A stretch of 40,353 nt of DNA. Origin: Planctomycetales bacterium. GTDB taxonomy: Bacteria > Planctomycetota > Planctomycetia > Isosphaerales > Isosphaeraceae. The translations under genes were made by a program, and so were the position numbers. Under the pieces are notes generated by a model. That model saw only the letters and a list, made by a program, of their open reading frames with translations. It was not told the DNA's origin and did no database searches. The stretch is from positions 1-40,353 of the forward strand of contig DAIDKV010000044.1 of the NCBI GenBank assembly GCA_027449865.1, in the 5' to 3' direction. This document shows positions 8,224 to 17,700 of the stretch, one piece after another (the stretch's first letter is position 1; each line of letters opens with the position of its first letter).

Positions 8224-10218
8224 ATGTGCGGAATTGCGGGTGCGTTTGATCTGGTTGGAGAGCGAACCTTTCCCGCGGGGCGGCTTCGGGCAATGACCGG
8301 GGCGATCGCACATCGAGGGCCGGATGACGAGCAGATCCACATCGAGCCTGGTGTGGCGATGGGAGTTCGCCGACTCTCGATTGTGGACCTTGAAGGGGGG
8401 CGCCAGCCGATTTCCAACGAGGATGGAACCATCTGGGTCGCCTACAACGGCGAGCTCTTCAACTATCATGATCTGCGTCCCGACCTGCTCGCCCGCGGCC
8501 ACCATCTGGCGACCCGATGCGACACCGAGGCCTGGGTTCACCTCTATGAGGACCACGGTGAAGACCTTTTCGAGCGGGTGAACGGCCAGTTCGCTCTTTC
8601 GCTCTGGGACCGTCGGAACCGCATCCTCCTCCTCCCGCGCGACCGGATGGGCGTCTGTCCCCTGTATTACGCCGAGGCCGACGGCTGGCTGCTCTGGGCC
8701 TCGGAGGTGAAGTCGCTGTTTGCCTCGGGAATGGTGGCGTCTCGGCCGGATCCGAAGGGGGTCGATTACTTCTTCCACTTCATCTCCGCCGGGACGAGCC
8801 GGACGTTCTTCGAGGGAATTCGGTCGCTCCCGCCAGGGCATTTCCTTCGGGTCACGCCGGGGCAGGTTGACCTTCGAAAATACTGGGATCTAGACTTCCC
8901 CGACGCCGGCCAGGAGCGGCGGATGGAAGATCCCGCGCCGCTCATCGACGAGCTTCAGGAACGGCTCACGCGGGCGGTTGAGCGTCGATTGATGGCCGAT
9001 GTTCCGGTGGTGAGCTACATCAGCGGCGGGCTCGATTCGACGACGGTCCTTGGGCTCACGAAGGCTGTTCGGGGCGAGGCGGTGCCGTCGTTCACGATCG
9101 GTCTGGATCGCGCCGGTCCTGATGAGCGTTCGAAGTCTGTCGAGTCGGCCCGGGTGCTTGGTTCGAAATTGACGACCGTGACCATGACCCGGGCCGACAT
9201 CGCGCGGGCCTATCCCGAGTTGATTGTCGCGGCCGAGGGGCCGGTGCTGGATACCTCGTGCGCCTGTCTGCTCCGGCTCGCGCAGGCGGTCCGCGCGAGC
9301 GGGTACAGGGTCGCGCTGACCGGCGAGGGCTCCGACGAGGGTCTTGCCGGTTACCTCTGGTTCAAGACGCAGAAGGTCCGGAACGCGCTCTTCGGTCGAT
9401 CGCCGAGGGCGGCCGAGGTCGCGCGTCGGGTCCTGCGGTCGATCTCCGGAAGCCGGGCGGCGACCGGGCGCGTTCTCCCCGAAATCCCGCGCAGGGCCGT
9501 CGGCGGGGTCCGACCGGCCCAGCAAGACATGTTCGAGCTGACCGCGCAAACCCGGCCGATGTTCTATTCCGAGGCGATGTGGGACCGCCTCGACGGTCAC
9601 GACGCCTTTTCCGACCTCGACATCACGAACGATCGAATCGGGCGCTGGGACCCGCTCAATCAGTCGATTTATGTGGCGTTCCGGGTGATGTTCGCCGGGC
9701 TCCTGATGATCGGCAAGGGTGACCGCGTGGCGCGGGCCGCCTCGATCGAGACCCGCTATCCCTTCCTCGATCACGACGTGATCACGTTCTGTTCGCAGAT
9801 TGCCCCCGAGTACAAGTTACATGGGATGACCGACAAGTGGATTCTTCGCCAGGTGGCCGCGCGCACTCTCCCGCCCCGGATTGCCGGCCGACGCAAGACG
9901 ATGTTCCGCGCCAACATGTCGGGAACGTTCCTCGGCTCCGACCGGCCCGCCTGGGTTGACCAGCTTCTGAGTCCTGAGTCGATTCGGGCGTCGGGCTACT
10001 TCGACCCGGCCGCCGTGGAATCCGAGCGTCGGGCGATGGAGCGTTCGTTCCGGTTCTCACCTCGCCGGTTCCTGGTCGACGTCGGGCTGATGAGCGTGAT
10101 TTCCACCCAGCTCTGGCACCACACCTACTGCGGCGGCGGTCTTTGCGATCTGCCGACCTGGTCGCCTCCCCGAAGCCCCGCAACGCGTGAGGCCGAACCG
10201 GCGGGCGTGCTGGTGTGA
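8224..10218 (+). CDS. asnB: Asparagine synthase (glutamine-hydrolysing)
   Basis: The enzyme transfers ammonia from glutamine to aspartate, or to another carboxylate in specialised relatives, using ATP. The 664-residue protein begins MCGIAGAF, so Cys2 becomes the N-terminal nucleophile of the Ntn amidotransferase domain (1-200), with IAHRGPDDE (28-36) and YNGELFN (74-80) also present. The synthetase domain follows, with pyrophosphate loop SGGLDST at 267-273 and the conserved TGEGSDEGLAGY segment near 365-376. The family normally has 550-650 residues. A weak GGAG lies 11 bases upstream of the ATG, and an AT-rich stretch around 8180-8215 (TATTATAAAT) could be a promoter. The next gene on the strand is an AurF-like oxygenase after a 200-base gap. 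Primary metabolism and secondary metabolite amidation are both possible. Confidence 0.92.
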   Translation: MCGIAGAFDLVGERTFPAGRLRAMTGAIAHRGPDDEQIHIEPGVAMGVRRLSIVDLEGGRQPISNEDGTIWVAYNGELFNYHDLRPDLLARGHHLATRCDTEAWVHLYEDHGEDLFERVNGQFALSLWDRRNRILLLPRDRMGVCPLYYAEADGWLLWASEVKSLFASGMVASRPDPKGVDYFFHFISAGTSRTFFEGIRSLPPGHFLRVTPGQVDLRKYWDLDFPDAGQERRMEDPAPLIDELQERLTRAVERRLMADVPVVSYISGGLDSTTVLGLTKAVRGEAVPSFTIGLDRAGPDERSKSVESARVLGSKLTTVTMTRADIARAYPELIVAAEGPVLDTSCACLLRLAQAVRASGYRVALTGEGSDEGLAGYLWFKTQKVRNALFGRSPRAAEVARRVLRSISGSRAATGRVLPEIPRRAVGGVRPAQQDMFELTAQTRPMFYSEAMWDRLDGHDAFSDLDITNDRIGRWDPLNQSIYVAFRVMFAGLLMIGKGDRVARAASIETRYPFLDHDVITFCSQIAPEYKLHGMTDKWILRQVAARTLPPRIAGRRKTMFRANMSGTFLGSDRPAWVDQLLSPESIRASGYFDPAAVESERRAMERSFRFSPRRFLVDVGLMSVISTQLWHHTYCGGGLCDLPTWSPPRSPATREAEPAGVLV

Positions 10219-10418
10219 TGGGAAAGCAGGAGGATTGTCATCGTAGATGACAGAGAGCAATCCCAAATAATTCCATGGACGTAAGGGAAACATGAATCTT
10301 CAATTTTGAATCTGGAATTTATCATCTTCAATCCTGCCTCCCCCCACGTCTCCACGAATGGGGCAAGTCAAGGGCCGGTCGGCCCGTCGAGGCATTCCGG
10401 AGAGTGAGAAGGACGACC

Positions 10419-11474
10419 ATGAGCCTGGATCTTAGCGGTGGATTTCTGCTCCATGATCCCACGAACGGCTTTGGCCGGAATACCAGCCTGCCGGCGATGG
10501 GACCATCTCGCACGGGGCCGGTGTCGGGCTCGAACCACCGCCCACCCTTCACGATTGTGAGCAAGCTGACGAACTGGGACGCGAAGGCGTCGGTGCGAGT
10601 CAAGCCGAGGCGGATTTTGATGGATGAGGAGTCCGCGGGCAAGGTCTTCTTCACCCCCGAGCTGGTCCCGGTCGCAAATCACCCGATGGTCCGTCGGCTT
10701 GGTCCCGAGGCGGTCCGGCAGCAGCAGGTCCTGCATCTGTATCGGTACCTGGATTTTACGGCGAGGCTCGAACTGGAAGCGATCAATGTGGTTGCGAGCC
10801 GGATCGCGCTCGGCAAGACAGGGCCGGGTCTGCCCGAGGTGATGCGGGCCGACGCATTCAAGCTGGTCACCGACGAGGCACACCATGCCACTTTCTCCGA
10901 CGACATGCGGCGGCAGGTCGCGGAGGCGACGGGGATCGATGCGGTCGACTCGGGGATCCCCCGCTTCCTCCGACGACTCCGGGCGATCCGCCGAGACCTT
11001 CCGCCTGACCAGAGGCGGCTCGCCATGAGCCTCTTCGCGGTCGTCTCCGAAACACTGATTTCAGGGATACTGGCGCAGGTGCCGAAGGACGATCGGGTCG
11101 TGACCTCGGTCCGCGAGATGATTGCCGACCACGCCGAGGACGAGGGACGTCATAGCGCCTTCTTCTCGCAGTATTTCGCCTACCTTTGGCCCAGGCTCGG
11201 GGACAAGCTGCGATCGGAGTTGGGCCCTCTTTTGCCGGAGTTCATTCGGGCGTTTCTGGAACCAGACCTCAGGGCGATCCGCCGATCGCTGGCCGGCCTG
11301 CCGCTCGGCCCGGACGAGGTCGAGACCATCATGGCCGACTGCTACCCGGCCGAGGTGGTTTCCGCCGCCTCGCGAGAAGCGGCGACCGTCACGTTGCACC
11401 TCTTCCAGCACAACGGCGTGATGGACGACTCCCGGATCGCCGATGCCTTCCGCGCTCACGGCCTGCACGATTGA
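10419..11474 (+). CDS. AurF-like diiron oxygenase
   Basis: This 351-residue protein matches the AurF (p-aminobenzoate N-oxygenase) type of ferritin-like diiron enzyme. AurF itself turns an aryl amine into a nitro group; other members act on other substrates. The metal ligand pattern is visible in order: an E in RLELEAINVVASR (E118 or E120), E153-x-x-H156 in TDEAHHATF, E211 in VSETLISG, and H238-x3-E242-x2-H245 in DHAEDEGRHSAFF. The first 65 residues are variable. I chose the ATG at 10419 because GAAGGA precedes it by five bases; an upstream GTG at 10404 lies within that site. The gene ends 12 bases before the convergent carboxylate-amine ligase. The substrate is unknown. Confidence 0.83.
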   Translation: MSLDLSGGFLLHDPTNGFGRNTSLPAMGPSRTGPVSGSNHRPPFTIVSKLTNWDAKASVRVKPRRILMDEESAGKVFFTPELVPVANHPMVRRLGPEAVRQQQVLHLYRYLDFTARLELEAINVVASRIALGKTGPGLPEVMRADAFKLVTDEAHHATFSDDMRRQVAEATGIDAVDSGIPRFLRRLRAIRRDLPPDQRRLAMSLFAVVSETLISGILAQVPKDDRVVTSVREMIADHAEDEGRHSAFFSQYFAYLWPRLGDKLRSELGPLLPEFIRAFLEPDLRAIRRSLAGLPLGPDEVETIMADCYPAEVVSAASREAATVTLHLFQHNGVMDDSRIADAFRAHGLHD

Positions 11475-11486
11475 GGCGATGGGCAA

Positions 11487-12653
11487 TCAGTCCAGCCCCT
11501 GTGCGGTCTCTTCGATGAGAAGGTCGACGACGTCCTCCATCCGCCCCGATCGGGCGAGAGCGGCGCGCTGGCGCATGGCTCCGTTGCCGCGCTCGATGGT
11601 CCGATGGACGAGCCGGGAGACCTGGTCCCACTCGCCTACCGATTCGAGGGCGGGGCGAAGAAAATCGAGCATCGCGAGGATCATCCGGGCGGCCGGGATC
11701 GATCGCCTCGCCCGGACGTCGATCAGCTCGCCTTCGAGCCCGAACCGAGAGGCCCGGAACTTGGCGGCTCGGAGCAACTCGGGCCGGATCGGGACGATCG
11801 GCTCGTCCTGGAGATGCTGCTGGTGAGAGGTCTGAGCCAGGGCCCGGCAAAGACCGGCGATCATCACGGCCTCGTCGAGTGTGGCGCAGACGTCGGCGAC
11901 CCGAAATTCCAGGGTCTCGAAGTGCGACGAGGGACGGACGTCCCAGTAGATCTTTGAACCGTCGTCGATCACGCCGACATCGGTGAGTGCCTGTACGACA
12001 TCGTCATACTCCGCGCGGGAGTCGAAGGCATGGGGCGTTCCGGTCATTGGGAACCGTGCGAAGAGCTCGGTCCGGTAGCTGGCGAAGCCGGTGTCGAGGC
12101 CGAGCCAGAACGGCGAGTTGGCCGAGAGGGCGAGGATCGCGGGGAGCCAGGGGCGCGATCGGTTCATCACGCCGATGGCGGCATCGCGGTCGGCGATACC
12201 GACGTGGACGTGGCAGCCGAAGATGATTTGCTCGCGGGCAAGCTGGCCGAAGTCGTCGGCGATCCCGAAATAGCGGGCTTTCGGCGTGATCGCCTGCTGG
12301 TCCCAGTGCGAGAACGGGTGAGTTCCGGCCGCGGCGATCCGGCTGTTATCGCGTCCGGCCGCGGCGATCACCGCCTTCCGCAGCCGGACCAGCTCGGCCC
12401 GGACGTCGTCGAGCGTCCGACAGACCGGCGTCCCGACCTCGATTTGCGAAAGATAGAGCTCGTTGGTAACGTCGTCCCCAACCTGGCGACGGGCCTCGGG
12501 CAGGATGCGCTGGGCGCGCTGCCGGAGTTCGCGAGTCTCGGGATGGAGGATCTGATACTCCTCCTCGACGCCGATCGTGAAATCCTCGACGGGTGGCAAG
12601 CGAGCGGCCCTTCGGACGGAAGTGGGTCGGAGAAAAGGCACGCCGGGACCCAA
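11487..12653 (-). CDS. Carboxylate-amine ligase, YbdK/GCS2 family
   Basis: YbdK-type proteins are ATP-dependent ligases related to glutamate-cysteine ligase; members form gamma-glutamyl or other amide bonds, with the true substrate usually unknown. The 388-residue product has FTIGVEEEYQIL (25-36, metal and ATP binding), ELYLSQIEVGTP (65-76), AAGTHPFSHW (108-117), IIFGCHVHVGI (143-153) and the C-terminal KFRASRFGLEGELID segment. The start is uncertain. The longest frame opens at a TTG (12653), and a GTG at 12641 is an alternative. Neither has a good ribosome site, and homology really begins near residue 22. The 5' end abuts a decayed toxin gene, so the original start region may have been altered by that junction. 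Confidence 0.88.
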   Translation of the reverse strand: MGPGVPFLRPTSVRRAARLPPVEDFTIGVEEEYQILHPETRELRQRAQRILPEARRQVGDDVTNELYLSQIEVGTPVCRTLDDVRAELVRLRKAVIAAAGRDNSRIAAAGTHPFSHWDQQAITPKARYFGIADDFGQLAREQIIFGCHVHVGIADRDAAIGVMNRSRPWLPAILALSANSPFWLGLDTGFASYRTELFARFPMTGTPHAFDSRAEYDDVVQALTDVGVIDDGSKIYWDVRPSSHFETLEFRVADVCATLDEAVMIAGLCRALAQTSHQQHLQDEPIVPIRPELLRAAKFRASRFGLEGELIDVRARRSIPAARMILAMLDFLRPALESVGEWDQVSRLVHRTIERGNGAMRQRAALARSGRMEDVVDLLIEETAQGLD

Positions 12654-12700
12654 ATCCCTGAGGCATTTCGCATGCCGGCTCCGAGCGGCGATAAGCGAAC

Positions 12701-13046
12701 GCTGTGGTAGCGTCGGATCGCCTCCTCGATACTCCTCATGTCTTCAGGAGGGGCATGGCCGATCGTCTCCATGATGTCCATGGCATCGAAGGCAACGAAC
12801 CAGCAGCAGACGGCGGCATTCGGCCTGTCCAGACCCGTCCGCACACGTCCCTGGGCGTGCCAGGGGAGCGGTACATCATAACCAGTGGGAGGGTCGGGCG
12901 TTCCGGTGATCGCGACACCGACGAGGGACGTCCCTTTGACCATCTCTTCGTTCGGGGTGACGATAACGACCGGTCGATTTTTTCTCCTTCTCGCGCCGGG
13001 TTACGCGGATGCGCACAATCTGGCCGTAAAAGTGGCCTGCGGACAT
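12701..13046 (-). pseudogene. PemK/MazF-family toxin gene broken by a +1 frameshift at an A6 run
   Basis: PemK/MazF toxins are endoribonucleases that cleave mRNA. Reading from ATG 13046 gives MSAGHFYGQIVRIRVTRREK and then leaves the family pattern, ending at a TGA near 12876 after 56 residues. In the neighbouring frame the pattern continues: NRPVVIVTPNEEMVKGTSL, VGVAITG, VPLPWHAQGRVRTGL, then VCCWFV, DIMETIGH and a C-terminal helix ending near 12701. Removing one A from the six-A run (six T on the plus strand, 12978-12983) joins the two halves as EKEKNRPVVIV, just as in intact family members. AGGAGGA lies nine bases upstream of the ATG, right after the antitoxin stop. The second frame has no stop at the expected end and stays open to 12368 across the ligase gene, so the 3' end also looks damaged. 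Mutation, assembly error and slippage are all possible. Confidence 0.72.
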
Positions 13047-13071
13047 GGCACGGTGTCCTCCTGCGCCACGA

Positions 13072-13323
13072 TCAGTCGTCCAGCCACGAATTAGGCGGCG
13101 GAGAGGTTCGTGCTAGTTCGAGTAAGGTGGACTGATTCGTAGCGGATCGGGAGAGTCGTGCCAACTCGGAGCGTTCCAGAGCCGCTTCTTCCTCGAGGTG
13201 CGCCAGCAGTTCGCGCAGTTGATCGCCTAGCTCGCGCAAGGAGCCGGCCTCGATAGGATCTCCCGGCGTCTCGGCCAGGAAGCGATCGTCTGGTGTTGCG
13301 GTGATGGTGATGGAGAGGATCAC
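13072..13323 (-). CDS. Putative antitoxin upstream of the PemK/MazF-like toxin
   Basis: The 83-residue product starts at a GTG (13323) with GGAG seven bases upstream and ends 25 bases before the toxin ATG, the usual antitoxin-toxin order. It begins with a short beta-like segment (ILSITITATPDDRFLAETPG) followed by a long acidic amphipathic helix (SLRELGDQLRELLAHLEEEA then LERSELARL). I cannot assign it to a named antitoxin family; the start is faintly like the HicB fold. No clear DNA-binding ribbon-helix-helix or AbrB domain is visible. The frame could extend 23 residues upstream of the GTG without family character. Its role is inferred mainly from position. Because the toxin is broken, the antitoxin may now be an orphan. 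Confidence 0.6.
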   Translation of the reverse strand: MILSITITATPDDRFLAETPGDPIEAGSLRELGDQLRELLAHLEEEAALERSELARLSRSATNQSTLLELARTSPPPNSWLDD

Positions 13324-13447
13324 GCAGTGACTCCAGAGGAAGATGCTGGAGCGTTCTCGATCTTTGGATGGGATTTCAGGTCGCCGAGACAATCAGGCGT
13401 CTCAGGCATCCGACCGTGTCGGACGGAGTGGTGAGAGTGGTAATCAG

Positions 13448-13521
13448 CGAGGATGACGGGGCTCGAACCCGCAACCTCCGGCGTGACAGGCCGGTGCTCT
13501 AACCAATTGAGCTACATCCCC
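13448..13521 (-). tRNA. tRNA-Asp (anticodon GTC)
   Basis: The complement folds as a 74-nt cloverleaf. The acceptor GGGGATG pairs with CATCCTC (one G-T pair), the D stem is GCTC/GAGC, the anticodon stem CCGGC/GCCGG closes loop CTGTCAC (anticodon GTC), the variable loop is AGGTT, and the T arm is GCGGG-TTCGAGC-CCCGT. Discriminator G is as expected for tRNA-Asp. The CCA end is not encoded. It lies between the antitoxin gene and the GalU-like gene. Confidence 0.95.
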
Positions 13522-13712
13522 ATTCGGATGATGCCATCCGTCGTGAGGTAGATCCATTATGCCAGGTCCGTGCCGCAAGTCAAGGGTCGGGGTTGCCGGT
13601 TCGCTTCGGCGGGCGTTACGATGCGAGGCCGGCGCTCAAACTGCGCGCGGAGTCCGGATCTGCCCCGCGCCGGCGGGAAATCAGTTTTCGCATCGAGAAG
13701 GGGAACTCACTC

Positions 13713-14672
13713 GTGCAGGTGACCAGGGCGGTGATCACGGCGGCGGGCCGAGGGGCGAGGCAGTATCCGGTCGCCGATACCGTGCAGAAGGCGATGCTCC
13801 CGCTCGTCGACCGCGATGGGCTGACCAAGCCTGTCCTTCAGATCATCGCCGAGGAGGCCATCGAGAGCGGGATCGAGGAAATCTGCGTCGTCTGTGCTCC
13901 GGGTGATGAGGCCGTCTATCGACAGCAGTTCCGCAACCACGCGGCGATGCTTCAAACCTCGAAGCAGTTCGAGTGGGCCGAGGAGCAGGCGCGTCGGTTT
14001 GTTGACCTCGAACAGCGGCTCCACTTTGCTGTCCAGGAGGAGCCGGAAGGTTACGGCCACGCCGTCTGGTGTGCCCGATCGTTTGCCGGCGATCAGCCCT
14101 GCCTGCTTTTGCTCAGCGATCACGTTTATGTTTCGACCGAGGCCCGTCGGTGCGCCCGGCAATTGATCGAACTGGCCGCCGCCGAGGGGTGCGCCGTCTC
14201 CGCCGTGCAGGCGACCCGCGAGCACCTGATCCACCAGTATGGGACCGTCGCCGGCCGCCGGATGCCCGAGCATCCCGAGGTTTACGTCATTGACGAGATC
14301 ATCGAGAAGCCAAACCCGACGCTCGCCGAGTTGCGGCTACAGGTTCCCGGCCTTCGCGCAGGCCATTTCCTCTGCTTCTTCGGGATGCACCTGCTCACTC
14401 CCGCCGTGTTTGAGTTGCTCGACGAGCTGGTTCGCGACGATGTCCGCGAGCTCGGCTCGATCCAGTTGACCACGGCACTCAATCGGCTGGCGGGCCGCGA
14501 GCGTTACCTGGCGCTCGAGACCCGAGGCTCGCGGTTCAACCTCGGCGTGAAATTTGGGATGGTCGAGGCGCAGATCGCCCTGGCCCTCGCCGGCTCCGAC
14601 CGTGACCGCATTCTCGCGCTGCTGCTCGACTCGGTCGTCCGCGTCGAGCAGGGACGGCCTCGTCCGGCCTGA
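13713..14672 (+). CDS. GalU-like UTP-glucose-1-phosphate uridylyltransferase
   Basis: GalU-type enzymes join UTP and glucose 1-phosphate to UDP-glucose for polysaccharide and lipid glycosylation. The 319-residue product has a modified nucleotide loop AAGRGARQYPVADTVQKAMLP near the N-terminus (9-29, K25 matching the loop lysine), KPVLQIIAEEAIESGIEEI (about 38-56), a second part with VYVIDEIIEKP, and SRFNLGVKFGMVEAQIALAL near the end, which matches the GalU C-terminus. The start is a GTG at 13713, eight bases after AAGGGGA; the family similarity begins at VTRAVITAAG. The gene precedes the large kinase-pyrophosphorylase fusion by 74 bases, and the two may act in one sugar nucleotide pathway. The exact sugar is inferred from family and not proved. 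Confidence 0.87.
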   Translation: MQVTRAVITAAGRGARQYPVADTVQKAMLPLVDRDGLTKPVLQIIAEEAIESGIEEICVVCAPGDEAVYRQQFRNHAAMLQTSKQFEWAEEQARRFVDLEQRLHFAVQEEPEGYGHAVWCARSFAGDQPCLLLLSDHVYVSTEARRCARQLIELAAAEGCAVSAVQATREHLIHQYGTVAGRRMPEHPEVYVIDEIIEKPNPTLAELRLQVPGLRAGHFLCFFGMHLLTPAVFELLDELVRDDVRELGSIQLTTALNRLAGRERYLALETRGSRFNLGVKFGMVEAQIALALAGSDRDRILALLLDSVVRVEQGRPRPA

Positions 14673-14746
14673 CCAATCGCGCCGCACCAACACCCGGAAC
14701 CCTGGACACGCTCGACGATCCCCGAACCGAGAAGGCCGACCGGACC

Positions 14747-17700
14747 ATGTCGACCGCCGGACCGATCCTGATCGAGACCATTACCCATCCTGAGGCCGCT
14801 CTCCGCGACCGATCGGCCCGCGAGCTCATCGCGGGCTTCGGCCTCGCCGAGAAGCTCCAGGCCGCCGAGGAGCTGGAGCGATTCCGACGGACCCGCTCGA
14901 ACCTTTACGAGCGCGTTCGCGCCTCCCTGTTTCTCCACGCGCTCCATCGCTTCGAGATCCAGGAGGCACCCGAGATCCCCGAGACCGGATGGGTCCCCTT
15001 CGACGGATTCACGGATCTCATGGAACGCCGATACGAGCAGGCGATTGCCTCGTTCCTCGAAGCGATGCGAAGGGATGGCCCCAACGGGACCATCTGTAGC
15101 GCCCTGGCGACCGCCTATCAGCACGTCGCGTTTCAGGACCTGGCCGACCAGGTCAGGCGGTCGGTTCGGAGCTGCCGGGGGAATCGCTGGATGTTCCGGG
15201 TTGGCGGCGTCGACGAGCATCCGCTCCGGATCCATCCGAAGCTCCTCGCCCGAGACTCCGACGACGCGCTCTTCCCCATCCTGGTCGAGCGGACGCCCGT
15301 CCGGCTCGATCTTTCTCACAGCGGATGGTCCGACATCTTCTTCCTCGGGATGGACTACCCCGAAGGTGCGCGCGTCCTGAACATCTCGGTCGACCTGGGT
15401 GTTCACAATCGCGATGCTACGCCCGTGCCGCCGATCGAGTGTCGGTTGAGGGTCATCCCCGAGCCGATTTTGCGGCTCACAAGCATCGATTTGAAGGCGT
15501 GCAAGGACGTCGACTCGCTCGAAGAGCTGTTCAACTTTGGGAACGATTACCTCGGGCTGGTGAAGGCGGGGATTGTGGCGTCGGGGCTGATCCCGCCCTC
15601 GCTGGAGGGGACGGGCGTCCGCCTGGCCGACCTGCTCGCGCGGATCATCCGGCCGGGGCACGGGCTGGAGGTCGTCAGCAAGGTCAACGACATTCCCAAG
15701 GGCTCCCGGCTGGCCGTCTCGACAAACCTGCTCGCCTCGCTGATCGGGATGTTGATGCGTGCCACCGGCCAGGCGCGGAACCTCACGGGTCCGCTCGACC
15801 TTGAAGAGGCGAAGGTGGTTGTCGCCCGGGCGATCCTCGGCGAATGGCTCGGAGGCTCGGGCGGCGGCTGGCAGGACTCAGGCGGGATCTTCCCCGGGAT
15901 CAAGCGGATTCAGGGCGTCGCGGCGACCGGGACCGATCCCGAGTGGGGCATCAGCCGGGGCCGACTCCTCCCCGAACACACGCTCATCAACCGCGGCGAG
16001 CCGACCGGCGACCCGGCCTCCTTCCCCGAGGCCCTGGCGCGAAGCCTGGTCCTTGTTCACGGTGGGATGGCTCAAAATGTCGGCCCAATCCTGAACATGG
16101 TTACCGAGAAGTACCTGCTCCGCGGCAAGGCCGAGTGGGAGGCCCGCCAGCAGGCATTGGGGATCTTCAACGAGATCGTCGGCTGCGTCGAGCGGTCCGA
16201 CGTCCGCGGACTCGGACAGGCGACGACCCGGAACTGGAACGGCCCGCTCAAGCGAATCATCCCCTGGGTCACCAACGAGTTCACCGAGACGATCATCCGC
16301 GAGGCCCGCGCTGCGATGGGCGAGGATTTCTGGGGCTTCCTGATGCTCGGCGGGATGTCCGGCGGCGGGATGGCCTTCTTCGTCGCACCGCACCGGCACG
16401 ACGAGTTCCAGGACCGGATCGCCGCCATCATGCGGCACGCCAAGGCCGAACTCGACGACGCTCTCCCCTTCGCGATGGAACCGGTCGTCTACGACTTCCG
16501 GATCAACCCCGCCGGCACCGTCGCCACTCTGAAATCCGGCCCCGACGCCATGATGCCCCCCTCGTATTACGCGATCCAGGTTCCCCGAATGATCGGGGCG
16601 CCGGCCGGCTCGCTCTCGGTCCATCGGCGGGCTGACGTCGACCACTTCGCCACTCACTTCCCTGATCAGACCGAGCAGTTAAAACTCTTCCGGACGATGG
16701 TCAACCACCTCTTCCCGGTCACCCGATCCGCGGCCGATACGACCGCCGCCGACTGGGATGCCGAGGCCGACCGCATCCAGCGAGAGAACGGTTTCGACCC
16801 GGTCCAGCACGAGCAGCTTCGCGAGGACCTCCAGCGCGGGCGGATCGGGCTCGCGCGCAACCGCCTCTCGGTCGACCTCGACGTCCGCGACGTGGACGAC
16901 TCGGAGCTGATCGCGGCGGCCGGCTCGTGGTCGCCGTCGGTGGTCCGCAAGGGCGAGGCGGCAATCGGCAACGGCGAGGTCGCGGTGGTCACGCTCGCGG
17001 CGGGAGTCGGCAGTCGATGGACGACCGGCGCGGGGGTCGTGAAGGCGGTCAACCCGTTCGTGCAGATGGCCGGCGCGCACCGGAGCTTCCTCGAAATCCA
17101 CCTGGCGAAGACACGGAAGATGCAGGAGGCGCTCGGTGTCCGGATCCCGCACGTCGTGACGACCAGTTATCTCACCCACGCGGCGATCGACCACCACCTT
17201 CGGGCGACGGGAAACTACGGCCACGATGGGCCGCTGTATCTCTCGCGAGGTCAATCCATCGGCCACCGGTTGATCCCGATGACCCGTGACCTGACCTTCC
17301 TCTGGGAAGAGACCAGCCACGAGACGCTCGACGAGAACAAGCAGAAGGTTCGCGAGGCCGGCCGCAGGGCGATCCTCGAATGGGCAAGAAGCCAGCGCGA
17401 GGGAGCCGACTATACCGATAACGTCCCGATCCAGCGGTTCAACCCGCCGGGCCACTTCTACGAGGTGCCGAACCTGCTCCGCAATGGCGTCCTCGCCCAA
17501 ATCCTCGACGACTTCCCAGGGCTCTCCTGGCTGATGGTCCACAACATCGACACCCTGGGCGCCACGATCGAGCCGGGAATCCTGGGAACGGCCATCGAAT
17601 CCGTGGCCCCACTCAGCTTCGAGGTGATTCCCAGGCGGATCGAGGACCGGGGTGGCGGCCTGGCGAAGGTCGGCGGCCGGCTCCGACTGCTGGAGGGCCT

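Noticed and set aside
10219-10418. AT-rich gap before the AurF-like gene, considered as a small RNA gene or riboswitch
   Set aside because: There is an AT-rich stretch at 10285-10330, but no conserved riboswitch pattern or stable terminator; it is more likely a promoter region.
12704-13135. 143-codon plus-strand frame over the toxin gene
   Set aside because: The complementary strand carries recognisable PemK/MazF motifs in two frames with a proper ribosome site; the plus-strand product has no family features.
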